Shown piece after piece: positions 49,983 to 59,325 of a stretch of DNA of 64,000 bases. The notes below the pieces were generated by a model. It worked only from the letters and a program-made list of their open reading frames with translations, searched no databases and was not told the DNA's origin. Both the position numbers and the translations under genes were made by a program. The DNA is from Andrena cerasifolii (Eukaryota; Arthropoda; Insecta; Hymenoptera; Andrenidae): contig NC_135126.1 in assembly GCF_050908995.1 (NCBI RefSeq), positions 7,998,001 to 8,062,000 of the forward strand, written 5' to 3'. Position 1 is the first letter of the stretch, and each line of letters starts with the position of its first letter.

Positions 49983-52976
49983 ACCGTTACCCGAATATCG
50001 AAGGTAGCGTTTGGAGGAATGGAGAGAAGTAAGAGGAAGCAGGCGGGAGAGGAGACTCGGCATTCCTTCGGGCAGACAATAACGCACGGAAGACAAGTAG
50101 TGGAGTAATCTTGAGGAAGAGAAATTTTATTTCCTCCGCCGGAAGTGTCTCTCCTCTTCCGGCTTTATCTGTTTCGAACTCGTCGCCTGAGTCACCTGAT
50201 CGACCTAGTTGCTCGCGTACGTTTTAGTATTCGCCCTGCGCAGGGCAGAGACGTGATAGATTGTGTTTGAAGGGTAATACGTTACTCGAAAGTAGACAGC
50301 GCGTCGTTCTGCCGGGTGTTTCTCCAATTTCCAGACTTTTCCGTGGAAGCACAGTTGAGCGGAAAGGCGACGGTAATTTCTGAAAATCCCAGCGAGCGAA
50401 TCTAATTTAAAACGGCAGTATCGCCGTGATCTTAACCATTCCAGTGACTGGTCCAGCTGACACAATAATTTCTGCTCCTTCAAACGACCGAAATCGATGG
50501 TCGAATCTTACGTAAATAGACAATCGCGGGTCAGCAGATATAGCTCAGCGGAATTGATTAATCCAAATTAAAAAATCATGTCGAAGTCGAACATTTACGA
50601 AGACGTCGAGACGTCGAAACGGGCGAAGTAAAGCGAAGAGTATCGACAGCGGTGGAAATTTTGCTCGTACCAACATCTACGGATTGATTAAAATCTGTTT
50701 CGATACGCGACAGTAGATGAAGCCGACGATAAGTCAGGCGGTGAACCACTTACACGCGTGGCACATACGTCATTAACTCGATCGCTAAGTCGGTCGCTTT
50801 GATTACAGTGTCACCGTGCAATTTCCGCCTGACATGACTGGGAATCGTGTCAAGTGCAACTCGATTCGCTGACTACGACCGCGAAGTCGGCCAGAGCGAA
50901 GAAAAGAAGAAGTAGGGGACGATTGAAAGGCTTTTCTGGCAAGATAGAACGGGACATTTTATAATATTTGTCTGCGATCCCTCGCCACTGCGCTCGTTCC
51001 ATCGGTGGCTTTTCCCACCGTTTCCTCCTCGACGACGACCATATTCCACTTCGCAACGGTCGCGCAGGATCCGTCTCGACCCTTTCCATCTCGGTTCGCA
51101 GCTGCGAGTATCCTTCTCTTACGGAACGCCACTGCACCCGGGGATATTCCTCACAGACTTTTTCATTTGCTCTAATTACAGGCCTCGCAAGTCCTGCTCC
51201 GGCGATGCTGAAAGGGTAGGCACGATGCAGAAAACGATTACTCGCGAAATGGCTGGCTACCGCGCAGCTTCGGCGCTACCTTCAAGCTGCCACCGCAGTC
51301 TCAGCATCCTTCCTCCCTGCGTTACCGTATCAATGAACGCACATTCTTTGATGCAACGTTAGCAACGAGCCGTTACTCTTTGACGCATTGCTCCTTTCCC
51401 GGGAAGCCTCTTTCCACGTGTTTTCCTCAAGCTTGAATTAAACCAGGGTGACTGACGAATACATCGAGGTGTTCTTCGTGCTCACAATCAGAGGATTCTA
51501 ACGTCCCTTCAACGGGATCAACCAGTCGACTTCTTTCGTTCGCACAGAATTAACACTCGTCAGATTCATATTCACGTCTTGGTCGAATTTCCCTGGCCTC
51601 CGTTCGAGAGGATTGAAGCGAATTGACGCAAACAATACCGTAGGCACGTTCGGGATGCAAAGATCGTAGCCGCGCGTCTGCAGGTGGTCGTTATCCGCGG
51701 AATAATCGCGGCTCGTTAGGCGGCACCGAGATTTCGCGGTGTTTCTTTCTACGTCCCTCGCCGCCTTCCTTTTGTCCCGCGTTCCAGCTCGGCTCGCGCG
51801 GCCGCCCGTCTCTCTGCTTCTCTCTACTCCCGCGCTCCTTGCAGATTCTGTCATGCATATGAATGAAATGATTTCGCCGCCGAGTCGAAAAAACCGGCGC
51901 ACTGTTAAACGACTCCCCCGCTTATTCATGGCCCCGGATTCTGATGCGGCAAGCCCGCCGCGGCATGATAATTCGCGCCGGGCGTTTGCTTTATGCATCC
52001 GCTACAAGATCCCGAGTAGAATGGGTTCCGCGAGTGTCTCACCTTCCTCGCGTACCCGCCTCGTATCTTTTTCCCTCCCCTGGCGCGGAACGCCTTTCCA
52101 ATCACCGGTGCTCGTTGTATTAACGTGTCAAAGGGAGCGAACGACACCGAGGGACTGTTTAACGAGTCGATGGCCGGGGGTTTAGAAATGAGGATCAAGG
52201 GGGGCTTAGACAAGAGCGCGGACTTTGTTTTCGAAGTTCCAGAACCGTTCATTGGGGCCGAACGTTCTGCCGTGGAAACGTGAGCTAGGTTACAGCCTCT
52301 GGAACGGGCTTGCGCCGCCCGGACACGATTAATTACGCGGGTCCACTCCTAAAAGCCGAAGTGCCGCCCAATTATACTACTTAGGCGGCTGGATTCTGCC
52401 AAGAGACTTCTGTCTAACGGAGATTTACAAGCGCGGGCTACTTCTTCTGTTTCCCAACCAGGCAGCGGAATCACGCTTCGCAAATAAAAGGAGCTTCCGG
52501 GGCAACTTCGTTACGGTGACGTTCCGAGCCGTCAAATTCGATATTCCCGCGAAGCCTCGCTCCTTTATCAAACTCTCAATCACGAGCGCGATCCTCGGGA
52601 GGTCGGGGACGTGATTTACGAGCGACGCGCATCGATACCGTCGTTCCGGTTGATTTAATGGAATTCTCATCGTCGCGGCGATCGAAAAAAAAGGGGGCGA
52701 ACGCTACCGGGGCAGAATAGAGAGGTCGAATTCCAAACCGCGACGGTACACGGCGCGGCCAACAATGCTCCGTTTTTCGCCCCATTGTCGCAGCATCCCC
52801 CGCTGCCGCTGCTGGGCGCCGTAAACGTTGAAACAGTGTGCGGTGTGTGTGCATCGAAACGAGGTCGCGCACACGCGGTGTCGTAAAAAGCGATAAATAG
52901 GAGGACAAGTGGAGCGACTTCCGGCGGGGTTAACGATGCTTTCGAGACACCTTTGATAAGCGACCTTTTGCTTTTC

Positions 52977-53127
52977 TCATTCTTCGCCGCCGGGTTGAAC
53001 GTTGATGTCGAGGGCCAGCAGAGCGAAGGACTGTTTCGCCTGCTCCAGCAGCAGGATGGCGAGCTTTCGTGGCCCGTGCCCCGAAGGATCCTTCGTCAGC
53101 AGCTTCCACCACACGCGTCCCGCGGCC
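52977..53127 (-). CDS. candidate terminal coding exon, unknown protein
   Basis: On the minus strand a possible acceptor (CTCTCGTCGTAG, AG at 53129-53128) precedes a frame of 49 codons that ends in TGA at 52979-52977. The third codon position is mostly G or C, well above the surroundings, and leucine is written mainly as CTG. Residues include VWWKLLTKDPSGHGPRK (5-21), then a leucine-rich amphipathic stretch KLAILLLEQAKQSFALLAL (21-39), then a short acidic end with PGGEE. The frame would begin after a phase-2 intron, and no ATG lies inside, so this would be the last coding exon of a longer gene. It could belong to the gene of the immunoglobulin exon at 59009-59302, on the same strand and upstream of this exon, but nothing links them directly. 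The plus strand is also open here (52953-53201), so coding status is uncertain. The family is not recognised. Confidence 0.35.
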
Positions 53128-55212
53128 CTACGACGAGAGGCCAAAACATTTATTCAATTTCGACGTTGCCTCGCGCGGAGGCCTGGCCCTTTGAAGATTA
53201 ACGAGAGCGCAGCCTAGAAGCCCCTTCCATATTCAATCGGACTCCTTTCTCTCCCATCGACATTCGCGCCCCGAGACCACATCCGACAGAATTCGAACCA
53301 TTTCCCCGGAAAACGTGGTTATCTGCGACGGGTTTCGCGCGTCGGCGAAGGGGAGCGCGCGCTATTCAAAGAAATAAAAAGAGGGGGGTAGAGAACGAGG
53401 GGGAAACAAAGCGGCGATCGTTATCGAGGGACTCCCCCCTTCTTCGGTTGGTTCGCTTTCTTCTGGTTCCCTTTTCCGTACACTTCCGTCCTTTCCTCTT
53501 TGCCAGGTCTGTCCCTATTCGTTAATTTTCGCGGGTAACGAACCTCGAGAATCGATAGAAACACAGAGTGCTTTTGCTCCTTCTCACGTGGGGAGCGATG
53601 TTTGCTTTGGGAGCAGAAGTTAGAAGCACGGGGCCAGCAACGAAAGTTCGCGCGGGCTCGCGTTCCGGCCGATCTTGTTTTCGAATTGTAGCTTCTTCCG
53701 TACTTCGAACTGATCGAGCGTATGGGCAAGTCCGCGACACGGTAACACACTCTTCCGAGCGTTTTCGTTGGGAATGGACGAACACAGTTCCTGGGACACG
53801 GGGGTGTCTGTAACTCAGAAAGGCAATCAAACACGATATACAGTCGCTCGATCCTTTTTTTAGTGTCTTTGTTCCCAGAGTACAGCTTCGGAAGTAGCGT
53901 GCTACTTTACAGCGCCCTACGCGTAGTTTAGAGTCCCGTCGGCTTTAAGGAGCCGAGGAGTTGGCGGTGTTAAAGTGTCGCGGAATATTGCCAAGTTTTT
54001 ACGCGGAACGAGGCCGCGCGATTGAAATATAAATGAGATTTAATCAGTGAAGGAGTTGCCGTTATTATATTACGAAACGATTTTACGAGCTTGCCGCTCC
54101 CCCGTTTAAAGAGGAACAACGCAGGGGAAAAACGCGAGTGAACTATCGCTGACATTTACGAACGAAGGGGGCCATAAATTCGGCCAGCGTTTTCTTTCCG
54201 CGTAACTGTATCGTTTTATCCCTTCGATTTATGAGGCGTGCGTCAAATATCGTTTCGAAGGAACGTTTACGATTCAAAACGTTTCATTATTGCGCTGGAT
54301 ATTCGAAGCATGGTCGAAGGGATGCTGGAGGACGTTCTCTTTGAGCAGGACTGAAAAACGGGGACAAGACGAAGCGGCACGTTTGACGCGCGGAAGATTC
54401 AAAGCTCGGGGGGGCACCCACGCTTCGCGCAACCCTGCTCCCGCGAATCTAATTTAACTTAAGGGCAAAAATCTGCTTGGAAAGTCACAGGACACGTAGA
54501 AAGCCGACTGCGCGCGCGGTGCAAATAATCCCCCGTCTAAATGAAAGGGAACGAAAATGAAAATCGGTTTGAAGATCTGTCCCTGGAATCCGCGGACCTG
54601 CCATCGATACTTTTAACGATGGAAAAGTGGAGCTGAAACGCACATCGCGGGAACGTTCAAGCAGATATCGAGCGCGGGGAGGATGTTCTCGTTGAAAAAG
54701 CACGGCGGCCGCGGACTGCAGAAATATTCATTTTAATGGTTGATATAACGCGGATATTGGTTACCGGTGAAACGGTACGTGTCCTGAATCCCCGACGCTA
54801 TCACGCGCTACGCGGAATATACAATATAAGAGAGGCGGGCGGAGTTTCGGTATTCGAAAGCGGGACCGCGTGAACGCGAAGGATCTCTCCGACTGTTCGC
54901 TGGATACGTTGCCATTCGAGGATTGAAGTATGAACCGCGGGGGCGATTAAGCCCCTCGACGTGAGCTTCCTTGACCCTTTACCGAACCCTCCGTTACGTG
55001 GCTCAGCTGCTTTTATAACATCTCGAATGTGTACCGAGCTACGGGTCTACCCTGCTTCGACTTACATCAAAGTTTTCTTAGCGGGAGGCTCCGGTTATTT
55101 GTTCTTAAACGAATTACTCAGATATTCAACAGCTTGGATGGTATTCTGTAAGAGGATAATGAATATTCCGGGGATGAAAGCAAGGTAAACAGTGCAGCAT
55201 AAGTTTAGCGAG
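53128..55212. other. non-coding stretch, no gene supported
   Basis: No recognisable domain on either strand. If the candidate exon at 52977-53127 and the immunoglobulin exon belong to one gene, this stretch is intron and may hold undetected small exons. Confidence 0.5.
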
Positions 55213-55219
55213 TCAATGG

Positions 55220-56061
55220 GCCTGATGAATAAAATCTAAGCAATTCCTACAAGCAATTCCTTATTAGCCAAATCAATTGCTTAAAAAGCAATTACTTAAA
55301 CAAAAAAGGAATTTCTTATTTTCATATGAATAAAAATCGTAAGGAATTGCTGGCTTTGCTAGACCGTATAAGTAAAAGGTAGCTGTGACTGCCGGTAACG
55401 TTCTCACTCTCTCTCGAGCTACCCCGGCTCGCTCGCGTTCAGTGCTCCTGACTCGCGCCCGCCTTTGCAGATATAATTTTCGAAAATCTTCATTTTTGCA
55501 TTTTTTTCGCACATTAGAAAATTTTTCTTTCCGGATGTTTAAGAAGTGCACCATTTCCACACGTTATTGCAGCGTAAACAAAATTACGACTGCAGCATGC
55601 AGAAAAGGAAACTTCGAGAAACGCCGACCATCGAGAAGTTACCCAAATACCTTACCTTTTAAAGAACGGAATCATTTTTGTTACACCCTGTATAATATAT
55701 ATATACATATATGAATTTAAATCGTTTAAAGAGCTTCATGTACCATTTATTCATACGCTTTCTCTCTAATACATACTGATGAAGTAAATTGGTCTTTTAA
55801 GAAAATGTTAGCATGAGGTACAGCAGTCTTAAAAATTCTTAAGCAATTGTTTATTTAGGAAAAGCAATTGCTTCTTTTATTCATTCGATTCTAAGCAATT
55901 CCTTAAAAAATTAAGGAAAAGCGATTCCTTCAAGCAATTCCTAGGCAGTTTAGGTATTCCTACAAGATAAAGCAAATGCTTGTGTTTTTATTCGCAGGAA
56001 TTTAAGCAATTCCTAGTGAAATATTAAGAAAAAGCGATTGCTTACACTTTATTCGTCAGGC
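55220..56061. mobile_element. DNA transposon remnant with AAGCAATTCC subterminal repeats (family D)
   Basis: The ends are inverted: the left reads GCCTGATGAATAAAATCTAA and the right, reversed, reads GCCTGACGAATAAAGTGTAA; both are followed by GCAAT. The direct repeat TCAATGG(G) flanks the element (55213-55220 and 56062-56069), a 7-8 bp target duplication. About a dozen copies of AAGCAATTCC, AAGCAATTGCTT and close variants crowd both subterminal regions (55238-55352 and 55842-56044). An 8-bp duplication fits hAT, P or Merlin transposons; the CCTGATGAATAA terminus is loosely like the P-element end. No transposase is encoded, so this is non-autonomous. A TA-rich solo end lies nested at 55681-55713. 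Confidence 0.8.
55681..55713 (-). repeat. solo mariner-like end plus (TA)n, nested in family D element
   Basis: TTACACCCTG then TATAATATATATATACATAT. Reversed, this gives CAGGGTGT next to TA, the same terminal word as at 15629. The partner end is not visible in the host element, so it is either a truncated insertion or chance. Confidence 0.35.
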
Positions 56062-56069
56062 TCAATGGG

Positions 56070-58172
56070 AGCTGAGTAATTATGTGACTGGGTTATTTGT
56101 TGGTTAGGAACATCCCTAGTACGTTTAAAAAAAAGTGTGCTTAAAAGTTACCACTCGTTTCGCCCGCAGAAAATGCTACACATGAAACAATGATCATAGC
56201 GGAGTAAATAATGCGATTCCCTCCACCTGGCACGAGCGTTATTATTAAAGTTTCGCGAGGCGCCACCTCGTTTAGCCCGATGGAGAGGCACTTCCAACTG
56301 ACGAGTCGACTCGTCCCCCCCGCAGTTAACGTTTTTAAGGGAATTCATAAGTAAGTCGGCGGGAAAGGCAATTTATTTCCGCGCGACCGGCCTCTCTTAA
56401 TCGTCCACGAAGCCGTCGTTTGTTTCCCGCCGGCGAGAAACGAAAGAGGGAAATCTCGGGGAAAATATGGAATTTATTTTTTTCGAGACAGTTCGTTCCC
56501 AGCCGCGGGGAGAAACTTCTTATTCAAATCGAGTCGCGGATCGTGCATTGAATGCAAATGACCGCGGCATAACGCGCGATAGGGGGTTCGGTTTCCCGTT
56601 TTCTCTCCTCTTCTTCTTCCGCGCTGGGTGTGCGCGCGTGTGAAACTTCGGGGCCGCAAGTTATGCGAGGGGAAGTTTTAACGAGAACCCCCCAGGATTC
56701 CGGCGCCTATGGGACGCTCGGAAAAGTTAGCTTTTGACGCGGCGGGTTGCACGTGACGAATTCAAATCAGCCGTAAATACTTAGGGCAAACACTCCGACG
56801 AGCGGTGAAACTCGACTGTAAAATAAAGCATTAGAACGACGGCGGACAACGAGGTAGTTAGGCGGAGCTATCCCTTTCTGGCTCCCTAGCTCCCTCCTTT
56901 GTCGGCGTCGCGAACTTCGCCGCGAACTTTGCGTAAGCTCGCCAACTTTTGTGGCGAACCGGTTCAATGGACGTAAATTGCAGCAGCCCCAGCCAGAGAT
57001 GGGGGTGGAAAAAAAGAATGGCCATTTCGCGCTAGCTCGAGCAAACGAATCGATTAATTCCTCCTCCGTTTAACGGAGGGTGTCCTGATTCGAGGATCAA
57101 CGATAGAGGACAGATGGAACAGTGGAAACTGTCGTTTCAAGACCCTCAAGCCCCCGACGTTCTCGACAACATGGTGAACCACGAACAGACGTACCAGGGA
57201 TCTCCGCCCTTGTGTTCCTCCCCGCTGAGGCCGCGGGCGAAATATTTCATCGGGCTTAGAAGACACCTAACCACGAGGATTTTTCGTTCCCAGGGTTCAA
57301 AGCGGATCGATGTGCAAGTTGCGTGGAATTCCCAGGGGTCCCGAGACACCTCTGCCCAGCCGCGGGCCAAAAGCGACGTAAGTGCGCCGGCAAAGTTTTC
57401 TTCATTTTTAACAACGCGACGAACAGAAGAAACGCATTCGAAGTTCAGCGGTGCTAGCCCACGATTCCCATCTGGCTGGCGGAGAAAAAAAAAGGAAGGA
57501 TCTTGCCGCGAAGTTGGGTCTTCCAACAAACAGAGGGACTGAACGTCTGTCGTCGATCGTGGGAAGACGTCCACGTTGGACACCTAACGATCCTGGGGAG
57601 GAATCTAGGCGCGTGCTCCTCGGATTTAACCAACTTTCGTTCATCGATACGCCGCTGGGGGAGTTGCTTTGACATTAGGGTGGAAATTTGGAGCCCAGCG
57701 GGTCGCAAGTTTACCCAATATCGTGGCAGCAACGAGGGATCGAAGTTGCCGGGAGCTCGGTTACCGCGTGGTTTAAGCTGTGCTTACGGTGACGCGAGAA
57801 TTGCCTTCGTTAGCCACGAAGGTACTCATTGCTGCTCTCCTCTAAAATAATAAGACTTGCAAAATCTTCCGCGGCGCACGGCACGTCGCGAGCGCCCCCC
57901 TTACATAATGCACAAGCCACGTTCATTTTCCGAGTGACGTTTTACGACGCGTTTTACATTCGCGCGAGGGGCGGTGTAAAAACGACGGGTCCCCCCCGTG
58001 ACAGGAAATTGATTCTGTCTTCATCAGAGGGTAGATTAGGACCCGAGCGAACTCGAAGAATTATGAGTCGCCAAGGTTAAAACGCAAATACACCTGACCC
58101 CTTTGGTTCGCTGGATCTGTGCCAAGCGGGGTCGGGGTTAATTTTTAATTCACCCTCGTTCGAGTTGGAATA
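56070..58172. other. non-coding stretch, no gene supported
   Basis: GC-mixed sequence. Around 57110-57850 several frames on both strands stay open (up to 145 codons) with no recognisable domain. If the gene of the immunoglobulin exon continues leftward, this is part of its downstream intron. Confidence 0.5.
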
Positions 58173-58207
58173 GAGACACTATAATCAGAGTCCGGCCACG
58201 AGAAGAA

Positions 58208-58303
58208 GGCCACTTTTGATTGGTCCACCATTTTTGGTCTATTCCCGTTGATTTTTAAATCTATCAATTATACTAATCTTAATTGTAACACATTTTTTAA
58301 AAA
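58208..58303 (+). repeat. direct repeat unit 1 within family E element
   Basis: Starts GGCCACTTTTGATTGGTCCA and matches 58464-58559 closely over about 96 bases, including the shared words TCTATTCCCG and TGATTTTTAAATCT. The two starts are 256 bases apart. Confidence 0.85.
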
Positions 58304-58398
58304 ACTATATGTTTGAAAGTTAATAAAAATGTTTTTTTGCCATACTATTCTAATTGTTTGTAATATCTATTTATATGAAAATGTGCATTTCGGTAGTA

Positions 58399-58430
58399 AA
58401 AAATAATGTATATATATATACATTATTTTT
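58399..58430. repeat. (TA)n palindrome
   Basis: AAAATAATG, then a run of TA, then CATTATTTT, forming a near-perfect inverted repeat of about 32 bases. It lies between the two direct repeats of the family E element. Confidence 0.9.
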
Positions 58431-58463
58431 ATTCATAACCACTTTCATAACATAACCTTTTTT

Positions 58464-58559
58464 GGCCACTTTTGACTTGTCCGCCAATTTTCGTCTATTC
58501 CCGCTGATTTTTAAATCTGTCAATTATACCAATCTTAGTTGTAATAAATTTTTGCAAAA
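58464..58559 (+). repeat. direct repeat unit 2 within family E element
   Basis: Starts GGCCACTTTTGACTTGTCCG and is the diverged partner of 58208-58303. Scattered substitutions show the duplication is not recent. Confidence 0.85.
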
Positions 58560-59002
58560 GGGTGCTGTACATCCACCCAATTTGTATGAATCAATCGCAA
58601 TTAGAAGTTCTTGATATACCTACGTATATACCTGTTTACGTAAAGTAAACAGAAGTAAAACACCGCCATGAAGGTAAGAGTTGTTAGGGGTGGTTAAGAG
58701 TGAAATGGTGTATATCTCTTTCCCTCTCGTAGGATTTAGCCCAAACATGGCGGTCAGTGGCTCGTGGCCAGACTCTAATTATAGCGTCTCTAAGCTGGAC
58801 AATCTCGACGCGCTGGAAAGAATCGCGGAGCTCGGCCTGGTTTGCCGTAATTATTTTTACGATTCAGTCGTAAAAGTAGCCCGCGATCGTCTTTTCGCGA
58901 GGCTGATAGATGTCTACTTCTTATTTCCTCCGCGCGGTTCCTTTCATGAAACTGATTCCTGCAGGTGCACAAGTGAAATTCGGGGCAAAGGGTATCGAGA
59001 AC

Positions 59003-59008
59003 ACTCAC
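59003..59008 (-). other. splice donor of the immunoglobulin exon
   Basis: On the minus strand the exon ends CAAG and is followed by GTGAGT, a near-consensus 5' splice site. The intron is phase 1. Confidence 0.9.
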
Positions 59009-59302
59009 CTTGCACCATCAGCTTGATGATAGCCTCCGGAGTGCTGCGCACGTTCACCAGACAGGCGTAGTCGGCGGTGTCCTCGGCGGTGACGGGGTGA
59101 AACTGCAGGGCGTAGTTTTTCGGCGATAGGGAGATTCTGTTCTGGTGGTTCCAGACGGTGGTGGTGCTGCTGCTGTACTCGAGCAGCTGCCTGCCGTCGG
59201 CCCGCCACTCGAGCATCAGTATCAGCGAGTCCTCCGTCACGCCGGGGCAATTCAGCGTCACGTTCTTGCCGGCCTCGACCACCATCTCTCCAACCGCGGA
59301 AT
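59009..59302 (-). CDS. internal exon encoding an immunoglobulin-like domain
   Basis: This 294-base exon encodes part of an immunoglobulin-superfamily protein, probably a secreted or cell-surface adhesion or recognition protein. It is read as 97 full codons between split codons. The domain is complete: B-strand Cys18 (VTLNC), C-strand Trp32 (LEWRADG), Arg55 and Asp74 at the usual salt-bridge positions, and the F-strand motif DTADYAC ending at Cys80. The 62-residue Cys-Cys spacing fits a V-set or long I-set fold. Asn13 (NVT) is a possible glycosylation site. The acceptor (CCTCTCTGCTTCCAG) and donor (CAAG/GTGAGT) are both strong and both introns are phase 1, the classic arrangement for a shufflable immunoglobulin domain exon. 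Codon use is heavily G/C-ending, unlike the flanks. ATG at codon 6 is internal, not a start. No membrane segment, signal peptide or second domain is visible nearby, so the exact gene cannot be named. Confidence 0.93.
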
Positions 59303-59325
59303 CTGGAAGCAGAGAGGATCGTTAC
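59303..59325 (-). other. splice acceptor and polypyrimidine tract of the immunoglobulin exon
   Basis: Minus-strand sequence GATCCTCTCTGCTTCCAG precedes the exon. AG is at 59304-59303. The exon opens with two bases completing a split codon, so the upstream intron is phase 1. Confidence 0.9.

Larger units (their letters stand above)
43548..52976. other. non-coding stretch, no gene supported
   Basis: Open frames of up to 185 codons occur on both strands at 44141-44750 in four overlapping readings, which argues for chance openness. A (GA)-rich repeat lies at 47871-47903. A good pyrimidine tract plus CAG at about 49643-49665 precedes a 99-codon frame of unknown nature. Nothing else was recognised. 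Confidence 0.5.
58173..58790. mobile_element. 618-bp TA-flanked MITE with internal direct repeats (family E)
   Basis: The left terminus GAGACACTATAATCAGAGTC and the right, reversed, GAGACGCTATAATTAGAGTC are inverted repeats of about 30 bp, continuing as GGCCACGAG on both sides. TA lies directly outside each end (58171-58172 and 58791-58792), as expected for Tc1/mariner-type insertion. Inside are two diverged direct repeats of about 96 bp, an AT palindrome and a small CCGCCATG/CATGGCGG inverted pair. No transposase frame exists. The right end lies 218 bp from the immunoglobulin exon's donor side, so it sits in that gene's downstream intron. Confidence 0.85.

Noticed and set aside
50543..50620. 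TAGCTCAGCGG resembling a tRNA A box
   Set aside because: No B box (GGTTCGAATCC type) follows at the right distance and no cloverleaf can be drawn.
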